From assembly GCA_947451385.1 (NCBI GenBank), contig CANFYZ010000003.1, positions 35,408 to 99,407 of the forward strand: a DNA stretch of 64,000 bases. The letters run 5' to 3'. A program made the position numbers and the translations under genes. The stretch's first letter is position 1. Each line of letters starts with the position of its first letter. Under the pieces are notes generated by a model. It worked only from the letters and a program-made list of their open reading frames with translations, did no database searches and was not told where the DNA came from. This DNA comes from Comamonadaceae bacterium (lineage in GTDB: Bacteria; Pseudomonadota; Gammaproteobacteria; Burkholderiales; Burkholderiaceae_C). This document shows positions 52,425-60,155 of the stretch, piece by piece.

Positions 52425-52829
52425 ATGAGATCCCCCATTGCCATTGTGGACGTCGACCGTTGCGAGACCTGGACCCGTTACAAAAACGGTTTGTGTGACA
52501 GTTGCGCCGCCAACTGCTGCACCATGCCCGTCGAGGTCAAGATGGCCGATTTGGTGCGGCTGGGCATGGTCGACCCTTTTGAAGCCGAACACGACGACCC
52601 CAAGCACATCGCCAAACGCTTGTTGAAGGCTGGTCAGATCGACCATTTCAATTTTAAAAACAGCATCTTCAGTCTGGCCCGACGGGCCAGCGGCGATTGC
52701 CATTTGCTGGACGCCAAGACGCGTCGCTGCTCAGTCTACGACAAGCGGCCCAACACCTGTCGCTTGCATCCCCAGGTGGGGCCTCGCCCCAACCACTGCC
52801 CGTACGGCCACAAAGCCCAGTCGGGCTGA
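52425..52829 (+). CDS. YkgJ-type cysteine-cluster protein
   Basis: 134 residues with eight or so Cys, arranged as DRCETW, GLCDSCAANCCTMP, GDCHLLDAKTRRCSVYDKRPNTCRLHP, the CxxCxxxCC...C...C pattern of the YkgJ/Fe-S cluster family thought to bind zinc or an iron-sulfur cluster. Function unknown. GATAAT at 52413-52418 is 6 bases from the ATG with no Shine-Dalgarno, so the mRNA may be leaderless. Last high-GC gene before the AT-rich start of the chemosensory region. Confidence 0.8.
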   Translation: MRSPIAIVDVDRCETWTRYKNGLCDSCAANCCTMPVEVKMADLVRLGMVDPFEAEHDDPKHIAKRLLKAGQIDHFNFKNSIFSLARRASGDCHLLDAKTRRCSVYDKRPNTCRLHPQVGPRPNHCPYGHKAQSG

Positions 52830-53145
52830 AAAAACCCCTCCCAACCCCAACGGCCAGCGCCTTTAGGCTGGCGCAGCACTCCGGCTTCGCGCGGTGTCAA
52901 AAACGCGAAAAATTTGCAATTTTTGTTGATTTTCTATAAAATTATCAAAAATATAACAATTGATTTTGCAATTTTGGGAGGTCATCAGACCGCCCTGATC
53001 GACGCCTTGAACCCGCCTTCAAAGTGCCTCAGTGGGTGATCGGCGCTGCCGCAGTCTGACCCATGGGGAGTTTTCAGCGCGATTTCAGAATCTTCGAAAT
53101 GAATATTTTTCTGGATTCAAATTAAAAAATGGCAAGGGTTTATGC
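52830..53145. other. 316-base non-coding leader of the chemosensory/cAMP operon
   Basis: No supported gene. After an AAAAAA run comes a hairpin GCCAGC (52853-52858) with GCTGGC (52867-52872), without a T tract. Composition then drops to AT-rich. Possible promoter boxes are TTGCAA (52914-52919) and TATAAA (52935-52940), 15 bases apart, and TATAAC (52952-52957). TTTGCAATTTT occurs twice (52913-52923, 52965-52975). The remaining 170 bases to the first start hold no clear structure. Any transcript would have a leader of roughly 190-200 bases. Confidence 0.5.
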
Positions 53146-53613
53146 ATGACAGAAGCAAATTTACTGTTTGCCGTTGACGCAGAAAAATTAGGGAATTTGG
53201 GGGCGAATTATCTGCTTTCGAAAGAAGGGACAGACGCCTTTGGTTCGGGCAAATTCAAAGGCGAAGAAAGATTATTTATTTCTTTGCTGGAAACCCATTT
53301 ACTCAACACCACGATGTATGTGCCTCAAAAAACCTTGATCAAGGTGGGTGAGCAATTTGAAGAGGCTTATTTTGTGGTTCGAGGTGAGGTACTCATGACA
53401 CAGAGTGACAAGTCTTTTAAATTGGGGCCCGGATCCGTCCTGGGTCTGTCCGAAGGCATGGTCGGCTTGGCTTCGAAATACACAGTGACCACCTTAACCT
53501 CATTGCAGGTCAAAATTATTCCTTTCCACAAAGTGGACTCCATCATCAAAGGATTGTTACCAGAACTCAGAGCGATTTTGGTCACCATTATCAAACGCAA
53601 TTTGGCGGCATAA
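53146..53613 (+). CDS. Cyclic-nucleotide-binding-domain protein with degenerate phosphate cassette
   Basis: 155 residues from the ATG at 53146, AAGGG 7 bases before. A single CAP-type beta-roll, about residues 55-150: YVPQKTLIKVGEQFEEAYFVVRGEVLM is the typical first half. In the phosphate-binding cassette (95-117, GPGSVLGLSEGMVGLASKYTV) the usual Gly-Glu is Gly-Leu and the Arg is Ser/Lys, so nucleotide binding is doubtful. No DNA-binding domain. Codon use and base composition are AT-richer than in flanking genes. 19 bases before the second, intact cNMP-domain gene; perhaps a partner or scaffold. Confidence 0.75.
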   Translation: MTEANLLFAVDAEKLGNLGANYLLSKEGTDAFGSGKFKGEERLFISLLETHLLNTTMYVPQKTLIKVGEQFEEAYFVVRGEVLMTQSDKSFKLGPGSVLGLSEGMVGLASKYTVTTLTSLQVKIIPFHKVDSIIKGLLPELRAILVTIIKRNLAA

Positions 53614-53632
53614 AAAATACAAGGGGTTGATT

Positions 53633-53977
53633 TTGAGCAGTTTCCAAGTTGAAACAAAGGCGGGTGGGGAGTTCATTTGCAAAATTGGTGAGCAGGCGAC
53701 GCACCTTTATTTTTTGCAGCAAGGGGAGGTGGAACTCTTAAACGCATCAGGTCAAGTATTTGGCGTGATTCCACAAGGTCAATCTTTTGGCGAAGCGGCG
53801 ATTTTGAAGGGTGGAATTCGCGGGGCCTCTATCCGTGCCAAAGGCGAAGTGGTATTTAAAAAAATCAGTAATGAAGACGCCAAAGAATTATTAACAAGTT
53901 CTTCGCCCTTGCTCGTGGTCATCATGGAGGCCTTGTTGCTTCAGCAGGTGATGAACAATGCCATCAAATATGCCTGA
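53633..53977 (+). CDS. Small cyclic-nucleotide-binding-domain protein with intact phosphate cassette
   Basis: 114 residues from a TTG at 53633, chosen because AAGGGG lies 6 bases upstream; the TTG at 53627 abuts the ribosome binding site. It consists of little more than a CAP-type cNMP-binding beta-roll: FICKIGEQATHLYFLQQGEVELL, then QGQSFGEAAILKGGIRGASIRA with Glu54 and Arg63 where cAMP ribose and phosphate are held. A short C-terminal helix follows (LVVIMEALLLQQVM). No output domain, so it probably acts by binding another protein when cAMP rises. AT-rich like its neighbours. Confidence 0.75.
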   Translation: MSSFQVETKAGGEFICKIGEQATHLYFLQQGEVELLNASGQVFGVIPQGQSFGEAAILKGGIRGASIRAKGEVVFKKISNEDAKELLTSSSPLLVVIMEALLLQQVMNNAIKYA

Positions 53978-53985
53978 TATTTCAA

Positions 53986-54831
53986 ATGCATCCTCCTTCT
54001 TTTAACGGCTTTCTCCAGTTAGATGGAAAGAACTGGGATGAGTGTTTGGAAAAATCGTTTGAATTTCTGCGCACCTCCTGGGCCGGCGACTGGGTGGGTT
54101 TGCCTTTACTTTTAGATGCGTGTACCGCATTTTTAAATTTCCACACGGATGAGCTGTCGTCTGAGTCGGTCCATTTACTTTCAGCTGCCAAGCAAGTGGC
54201 GCTGCAAATTGAAAAAGATTATGCGGCTTCTTCATCTCTGGTAGAGCCTGAATATCACAATCGATTGCACTTGGCCGATGCTTTGACTGCGATGAGCGTG
54301 CTGATCGCCATTCAATCCGAACAGCCACCGGCCTTGAATCGAGATTGGATGGCTTGTGCACTTTTAACTGTTATTGCCCATGACTTTGGGCATACCGGCC
54401 AGATTAATCAATCAGAATCAGAGATTGAATTGAAATCAACCCAATTGCTTCGCCCGATATTGGCGAACTGCCAGGTGTCTGATGCGTGGTGTACTGCGGT
54501 GGAATCGGCCATTCTGCGTTCAGATTTCGCTATTGTTCGGAAAAATCATGAGCAAGTGCAAGGGAAAGCATTTCAATGTAATCAGGCATGGCTGAATGTC
54601 TTTTTGAATGAAGCTGATGTCATGGCCAGTGCCTCCGCGAAATATGGCTCCCGTTTAGGTGAATCTCTGGCGCAAGAATGGAAAATCATCGGATTTTCTG
54701 CGCACCATTCCGTGGCCACGCGGGACGGACGGAAGGCTTTTTTAAAGCAGTTGGTATTTTCTTCGTGGCCTTCCAAATATTTACAAATGGACCAGCGCTT
54801 GGCTCAGGAATTAAGCCAGCTTGAATCCTAG
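53986..54831 (+). CDS. Class I-type (HD) 3',5'-cyclic nucleotide phosphodiesterase-like protein
   Basis: 281 residues. The metal sites of class I cyclic nucleotide phosphodiesterases are recognisable: YHNRLHLAD (His91, His95, Asp98), AHDFGHTGQIN (His132-Asp133, His136), close to the PDEase I signature, and NEADVMASASA (Asp211) followed by GESLAQEWK, like the ADISNP...LAxEW region. The fold is mainly helical. It would hydrolyse cAMP or cGMP in the cytoplasm. This class is best known from eukaryotes and patchy in bacteria. 8 bases after the cNMP-domain gene; AT-rich. The start has no clear ribosome binding site. Confidence 0.72.
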   Translation: MHPPSFNGFLQLDGKNWDECLEKSFEFLRTSWAGDWVGLPLLLDACTAFLNFHTDELSSESVHLLSAAKQVALQIEKDYAASSSLVEPEYHNRLHLADALTAMSVLIAIQSEQPPALNRDWMACALLTVIAHDFGHTGQINQSESEIELKSTQLLRPILANCQVSDAWCTAVESAILRSDFAIVRKNHEQVQGKAFQCNQAWLNVFLNEADVMASASAKYGSRLGESLAQEWKIIGFSAHHSVATRDGRKAFLKQLVFSSWPSKYLQMDQRLAQELSQLES

Positions 54832-54904
54832 CCATGGGCCTTCAAATTGAAACCCCTTTCAGGCCCGTGATGCGCTCACCTGTGCCATTTTTGAACTGGC
54901 CTTG

Positions 54905-57034
54905 ATGTCAAAGCTCAATTTAGAAGCATCACAGGCACTGCAGGCCATTGCTGCGGAACTTGCTTTTTTATCTCCCGAATCGGCTTCGTCGCTGGGCGCG
55001 GTGGTCAGTGCATTGGATATTTTGATGCAAAGCCCTGCCGTTCAGGCGCGGCCCCAGGTGAGCGCTCTGATGTGGCAAGAACGCCAGTGGGCGCAACAAG
55101 TGCTAGCAGGCACCGTCAAGCTGCTCGGCAGCGACCTGGAGCGGCTACAGGCTTCGTATTTTCAGATCGAGGAGATGCTGGCCGCCCCAGTTTCCACCCC
55201 CGCTCAGTTGCCCACTTTGAAGACTGCCCCCGCCGCCACTGCCGAGCAGGAAGAAGAGCCCGCACTTTTTATCGGCCCAGCCGATGACGTGGAGTTTCTG
55301 AACGAGTTTTGTAATGAAGGGCGGGAGTTGCTCGCGCAAATCGAGCAAGGTGTGTTGGTGCTGGAGGAGGAATCCGATCAAAAGGAAATGCTCAATCAGG
55401 TCTTCCGGGCATTTCACACCTTCAAAGGCGGTGCTGGCCTGTTGAATTTGACGCCCGTCAAACACTTGGCGCATGAAATGGAGTCCCTGCTCAGCGCTGC
55501 GCGCAATGGCCAATTGCCGATCAACCGGCGCGTCATCGAGTTGATATTGGCTGGCGCAGATGCCATGCGCAGTTATGTGGACCTGATTGGGCAACGCTTG
55601 CAGGGCGTGGACACTGATCACCCTGTTCAGATCCCCACCCAGGCCTTGATCGCGAAAGTCAAAGCCTGCCTGCATGGGGAGGAAGAGCCGACGTCCAGCG
55701 AAGCGCCTGTTGCCGCGCCCACTGTCCCTCTTTTTCCTGTTCCCACGCCAGCGGTGAAGGCCGCAGATGCCTCCTTGTCGCTGCACGCTACCACGCCAGC
55801 GCCCGTTGAAAACCTGGTCAATTTTGTCAAGCTGGACAGTCGCAAGTTGGACCTTCTGATCGAACTGGTGGGGGAGCTGGTGATTGCGCAGTCCTTTGTG
55901 GTTGAAGAGCAAAATGTGCGCGCCTTGCTCTCCAGTGGCTCGGCGTCGCAACTTCGCCAACTCGCCCGCGTCACGGCGGATTTGCAGCAATCAGCGATGT
56001 CGATGCGCATGGTGCCTATTCGGGGCATTTTTCAAAAAATGTCTCGCTTGGTGCGAGATCTTTCGGTGTCCCAAAACAAACAGGTGCGCCTGCAACTGAT
56101 TGGCGAGGAAACAGAAATTGACCGCAACATGGTCGAAGAACTCGCGGACCCCTTGATGCACATGATCCGCAACGCGATTGACCACGGCATGGAACCCCCT
56201 CAAACGCGCGTCGACAATGGCAAGCCCGCAGAAGGCACCATCCAGCTGCGCGCTTTTCACCGCGATGGTGGCATCGTGATCAGCATCAGCGATGACGGCA
56301 GGGGGATGGACCCGAACCGCATCCGAAGCAAGGCCATCGAAAAGCAGTTGATTGCGGCCCATGATGTTCTGACTCCTGCGGAAATTTTTGAGCTGATCTT
56401 TCAGCCAGGGTTTTCGACCGCAGAGACCCTCACTGAAGTATCAGGCCGTGGCGTCGGCATGGATGTGGTGCGTGGACACATTGCGCATCTGCGCGGCCGT
56501 GTCGAAGTTCAATCCAACTTGGGGCAGGGCAGTGAATTCCGGATACTTTTACCCCTGACGCTGGCCATCATCGATGGCATGGTGGTGCGCGTCAGTGACG
56601 AGCGCTTCATCTTTCCGCTCTTGTCCATTCGTCAGTCACTCAAACCCCAAGCCGGCATGATCAGCACAGTGCAAGGTCGCGGTGAGTTGATCAATGTGCG
56701 GGGCAAGCTCATCCCCTTGGTCAGGCTCAATGAGCAGCTGGAGATTCCGTCTGACATCACCGAGCCGATGGACGGCATGGTCGTGGTGGTGGAATCGCGA
56801 TCGCAGTTGCGCGGCATTCTGGTGGATGAATTGATCGGCAACAGAGAGCTTGTGATCAAACCCTTGGGTGGGATTTTTAAAAATGCCTTGGGCACGCCCA
56901 GTTGTGCCATCTTGGGCGATGGGCGTGTGGCCTTGATCCTGGACCCTGACACCTTAGGCACCTTGGGCAAAACAGGTCCATCGATAAAACCCCATGCCCG
57001 CTCAGCGGTACGCAGCACTTCTGTGATGGATTGA
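54905..57034 (+). CDS. cheA: Chemotaxis histidine kinase CheA without P2, with an N-terminal extension
   Basis: 709 residues from the ATG at 54905. Residues 1-110 are a helical extension with no recognised domain; the Hpt domain follows with phospho-His171 (FRAFHTFKGGAG). From about 255 to 305 there is only an Ala/Pro-rich linker, so the CheY/CheB-binding P2 domain is missing. Then the dimerisation domain, the ATPase (N box with Asn423 in IRNAIDHGME, DDGRGMD at 463-469, GRGVGMD at 514-520) and the CheW-like P5 domain. It should phosphorylate the receivers of CheB and of the REC-cyclase downstream. Gap of 73 bases after the PDE-like gene. Confidence 0.93.
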   Translation: MSKLNLEASQALQAIAAELAFLSPESASSLGAVVSALDILMQSPAVQARPQVSALMWQERQWAQQVLAGTVKLLGSDLERLQASYFQIEEMLAAPVSTPAQLPTLKTAPAATAEQEEEPALFIGPADDVEFLNEFCNEGRELLAQIEQGVLVLEEESDQKEMLNQVFRAFHTFKGGAGLLNLTPVKHLAHEMESLLSAARNGQLPINRRVIELILAGADAMRSYVDLIGQRLQGVDTDHPVQIPTQALIAKVKACLHGEEEPTSSEAPVAAPTVPLFPVPTPAVKAADASLSLHATTPAPVENLVNFVKLDSRKLDLLIELVGELVIAQSFVVEEQNVRALLSSGSASQLRQLARVTADLQQSAMSMRMVPIRGIFQKMSRLVRDLSVSQNKQVRLQLIGEETEIDRNMVEELADPLMHMIRNAIDHGMEPPQTRVDNGKPAEGTIQLRAFHRDGGIVISISDDGRGMDPNRIRSKAIEKQLIAAHDVLTPAEIFELIFQPGFSTAETLTEVSGRGVGMDVVRGHIAHLRGRVEVQSNLGQGSEFRILLPLTLAIIDGMVVRVSDERFIFPLLSIRQSLKPQAGMISTVQGRGELINVRGKLIPLVRLNEQLEIPSDITEPMDGMVVVVESRSQLRGILVDELIGNRELVIKPLGGIFKNALGTPSCAILGDGRVALILDPDTLGTLGKTGPSIKPHARSAVRSTSVMD

Positions 57035-57041
57035 ACCGATC

Positions 57042-57563
57042 ATGAATACCCCGCTCCATGTCCCCAGCGCTCAGCCTGGCAAATACCTGACTTTCAAGCT
57101 GGACTCTGAATCGTTCAGTTTGCAGGTGATGTTGGTCAGGGAAATCATGCGCCTGTGTCCCATCACGCTCGTGCCGCGCATGCCGCCTTTCATCAAAGGT
57201 GTCCTCAATCTGCGCGGAAAAATCATTCCAGTGATTGATTTGCGTGAACGATTTTCTCTGCCGGTACTTCCCCCATCGGAAGACGATCGCCGTTGCATCA
57301 TCGTGGCGCAATACAAGACGCACAAAAACCTCAGCCAGTCGATGGGCATGATTGTGGACGCCGTTGAAGATGTTGCTGATTTCAGTGAAGCAGATATTGA
57401 AGCCACGCCCGATTTTGGCAGCGCCTTGGACACTCGCTACATCCTCGGGATGGCCAAAAACTTCGGGGCAGTGCGCACGCTGTTGGACTTGGACAAGCTG
57501 CTCAATATGGAAGGCGTTGTTCAGATGCTCCGCACTGAAAACAGCGCCGAAGAATCCAACTGA
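57042..57563 (+). CDS. cheW: Chemotaxis adaptor CheW
   Basis: 173 residues. CheW fold: KYLTFKLDSESFSLQVMLVREIM, PRMPPFIKGVLNLRGKIIPVIDLRERFSLP, MGMIVDAVEDVADF and GMAKNFGAVRTLLDLDKLL are the expected segments. It links CheA to the receptor in the array. 7 bases after cheA. The 99 bases to the receptor gene show no clear promoter or terminator. Confidence 0.94.
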   Translation: MNTPLHVPSAQPGKYLTFKLDSESFSLQVMLVREIMRLCPITLVPRMPPFIKGVLNLRGKIIPVIDLRERFSLPVLPPSEDDRRCIIVAQYKTHKNLSQSMGMIVDAVEDVADFSEADIEATPDFGSALDTRYILGMAKNFGAVRTLLDLDKLLNMEGVVQMLRTENSAEESN

Positions 57564-57662
57564 CGCCCCAGAGTCTGCCCAAGCGCCCAGTCAACCCCAG
57601 TTCATTGAAGTAATTCATTCGCCCCCGAATTCGCCTCCGAATATGTCCAGAGAAACACAGCC

Positions 57663-59324
57663 ATGATGAATATCAAAAAGTCTTTTCGCATCATTGTTCT
57701 TATTTTTTTTGCAGCCCTGAGCCTTGAACTTTTGGTGCTGCAGGTGTTGCTGCGAGATACCAAAATCAATGGTGAAATTTACCGCAGCATTACCGCCCAA
57801 AAAGATTTGGTCGCCGATGCGCTGCCGCCGCCAGCCTACCTGCTGGAAGCCCATTTTGTGGCTACATCGGCTTATGCGGCCTTCAAGCCGGGTGCAGATG
57901 GCCAGGGCAAGGAAATTGACCGACTCATTCACGCCAGCCCCAAGCTGAAAGCCGGCATGGAGGCGCGTCAAAAATTCTACGAATCAGCGGCATACATCCA
58001 CAGTGAAGCCAAAGCCCTGGTCGCTGCCTCGTCCAAATTAGGCGCTGACTATTTCGACATTTTGAACAATGAATTCATACCGGCGATTCACGCCAACGAC
58101 ACCCTGGCGGTGCATAACTCTTACGCCAAATTGGCCGCCGCCTTTGATGCCCAAGAACTCGTTATTTTGAAAATTGTCCAGGTCGCAAATCTCAGTGTGG
58201 CCGAAGCCGAAAAAGAATCGGAGTCGATCAACACCCGAACGTGGATCCAATCCTCGGTGGCCACCTTGGTGCTGATGGGTTGGGTCATGGCCTTCATGAT
58301 GTACGTTTTCAAAAAATCAGTCGTCCCCTTGCGTGACATTGCCTCTGACTTGGCGAACGGTGCGCAGGAGAGTCTGGTGGCCGCCAATCAAGTGGCGTTG
58401 GCCAGCCAGCAACTGGCCGAAGGGGCGAGCGAACAGGCGGCCGCAGTGCAAGAAACCAGTGCGTCTTTGCAAGAGATTTCAAGCATCATTCACTCAACGG
58501 CAAACAACGCCAGTCAAGCCAAGGCCCTCGCCAGCGAGTCGCAACAGGCGGCGCGCTTGGGTCTCGATAACCTGACTGAAATGACCGTGGCCATGAACGC
58601 CATTGAGCAATCGGGTAACCAGGTGGCCAAGATCGTCAAGGCCATCGACGACATCGCTTTCCAGACGAATATATTGGCTTTGAACGCGGCCGTGGAAGCC
58701 GCCCGCGCAGGCGAGGCAGGTGCGGGTTTTGCCGTCGTTGCGGACGAAGTGCGCTCATTGGCACGGCGCAGTGCGGAAGCCGCGCATGAGTCGAGTGACA
58801 AGATTGAAACCTCGATTAAAAACAGCCGCGAAGGCTCACAGGTGTTGCTTCGTGTCAAAGAGTCATTTTTCAATATCGAAAAAAAGGTGCATGAAACCGA
58901 CTTGCTGGTGGCCGAAATTGCCTTGGCTGCCAAGGAACAGGCGCAAGGCATAGAACATATTTCGATTGCATTGGAGCAACTGGGGCAGGTCACACAAAGC
59001 AACGCCAGCAATGCCGAAGTCAGCGCCAGCGCAGCCGAAGAAATGAACGTTCAGTCTGGCGTCAACCGCGAATTGACTGTGAAACTGTTTGCCTTGGTGG
59101 ATGGCAGCACGGGTCAGAGCCACAAGGCGAGCAGCACGCATGGCCTGGAACAAAAGTTTCACACCCCCGCCTATGCAACGCCATTTGTCGGTGAAGGCCG
59201 CGCCAGCCTGCGGCACAAAGATTCACCTCAATTAAGTCCCCCCCCATGCCGATGTCAATGCCAACTTCAAGGACTTCTGAGCGCCTTGGGGCGCGGTTGT
59301 CTGCCCAGTCTTCGCAAGGCATGA
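57663..59324 (+). CDS. Methyl-accepting chemotaxis protein with membrane-bound sensor domain
   Basis: 553 residues as read. Membrane segments at about 8-30 and 198-216 enclose a periplasmic helical sensor of about 165 residues with [11 protein letters not shown] (56-66), a motif seen in a broad MCP sensor family of unknown ligand. After the second segment only the first HAMP helix is evident ([14 protein letters not shown]). Signalling hairpin tip [37 protein letters not shown] is complete, flanked by methylation helices. The last 29 residues (from the C8 tract at 59238-59245) look out of frame; with seven C the protein would end ...[11 protein letters not shown] at 59280. As read, the stop overlaps the CheR start (ATGA). 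Confidence 0.92.
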   Translation: MMNIKKSFRIIVLIFFAALSLELLVLQVLLRDTKINGEIYRSITAQKDLVADALPPPAYLLEAHFVATSAYAAFKPGADGQGKEIDRLIHASPKLKAGMEARQKFYESAAYIHSEAKALVAASSKLGADYFDILNNEFIPAIHANDTLAVHNSYAKLAAAFDAQELVILKIVQVANLSVAEAEKESESINTRTWIQSSVATLVLMGWVMAFMMYVFKKSVVPLRDIASDLANGAQESLVAANQVALASQQLAEGASEQAAAVQETSASLQEISSIIHSTANNASQAKALASESQQAARLGLDNLTEMTVAMNAIEQSGNQVAKIVKAIDDIAFQTNILALNAAVEAARAGEAGAGFAVVADEVRSLARRSAEAAHESSDKIETSIKNSREGSQVLLRVKESFFNIEKKVHETDLLVAEIALAAKEQAQGIEHISIALEQLGQVTQSNASNAEVSASAAEEMNVQSGVNRELTVKLFALVDGSTGQSHKASSTHGLEQKFHTPAYATPFVGEGRASLRHKDSPQLSPPPCRCQCQLQGLLSALGRGCLPSLRKA

Positions 59325-60142
59325 GCGACAGGGTGTATGGCGAACTGTGCAAGCAGGTGTACCAACGCAGTCGCATCTTCCTGACGGCTGAGAAAAAACA
59401 ATTTCTGACCAGTCGTTTGGAAAAGCACAGGCGTCAACTGCAGGCTGTGGACTGGGACGATTACCTGCACGTATTGCTGTGCAGCACAGCTTCATTTGAA
59501 ATGGACAACTTGATTGATCTGGTGGCCACCAACCACACCTATTTCTTTCGTGAGCCCTCTCACTTCGATCGACTCCGTGAGGGCTTGCTGTCGACGCTGA
59601 TGGGATCTCACGGCCATGCCCAGTCGCCATTGACATGTTGGTCCGTAGCTTCCTCTTCGGGGGAAGAGGCCTACAGTTTGGCCATCACTTTGGCAGAGTA
59701 CAACCGCTTGATCGCGCCACTCGAATGGAGGATCTTTGCTACTGACATTTCCCGGCACGCTTTGAAAAAAGCCCAGGCTGGCACTTACACCCAAGATAAA
59801 TTGAATCTTCCATCGGTCGATTTGCTTGCGCGTTACTTCAGACGGGGTACCGGCCGTTACGAAGGGCAATGCCAAGTGAAGCGTGTTTTGCAAGAGCGGG
59901 TTGAATTTGCGCAAGCCAATGTGTTTGAAAGCAAGTTACCCGTACCGGAACGCTCAGGCCTTATTTTTTGCCGCAATCTGCTCATCTATTTCGATCTGGC
60001 TTCGCGGCAACAACTGATCAGCAAACTCGAGAACATGCTGGCGCCGGGTGGCCTGTTACTGATTGGTCACACAGAAAGCCTTTTCAATGTGCAGCACCAA
60101 CTTGAACAGCTGGGTGGCGGAATTTTTCGTCGGTCGCATTGA
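59321..60142 (+). CDS. cheR: Chemoreceptor methyltransferase CheR
   Basis: 273 residues from the ATG at 59321; the in-frame ATG at 59246 lies inside the receptor gene right after the C8 tract and has no ribosome binding site. N-terminal helical domain, then [31 protein letters not shown] (SAM-binding), [18 protein letters not shown] and the end LLIGHTESL. Methylates receptor glutamates with SAM for adaptation. No C-terminal TPR or pentapeptide. Confidence 0.94.
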   Translation: MSDRVYGELCKQVYQRSRIFLTAEKKQFLTSRLEKHRRQLQAVDWDDYLHVLLCSTASFEMDNLIDLVATNHTYFFREPSHFDRLREGLLSTLMGSHGHAQSPLTCWSVASSSGEEAYSLAITLAEYNRLIAPLEWRIFATDISRHALKKAQAGTYTQDKLNLPSVDLLARYFRRGTGRYEGQCQVKRVLQERVEFAQANVFESKLPVPERSGLIFCRNLLIYFDLASRQQLISKLENMLAPGGLLLIGHTESLFNVQHQLEQLGGGIFRRSH

Positions 60143-60155
60143 GCAACACAACACA

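Noticed and set aside
52914..52940. Firm promoter call for the che operon (TTGCAA/TATAAA)
   Set aside because: Spacing is only 15 bases and the region is so AT-rich that several pairs fit equally; kept only as a possibility in the region description.
59246..59320. CheR start at 59246
   Set aside because: It follows the C8 tract inside the receptor gene, has no ribosome binding site, and adds a Ser/Thr-rich lead absent from CheR; the ATGA overlap at 59321 is more natural.
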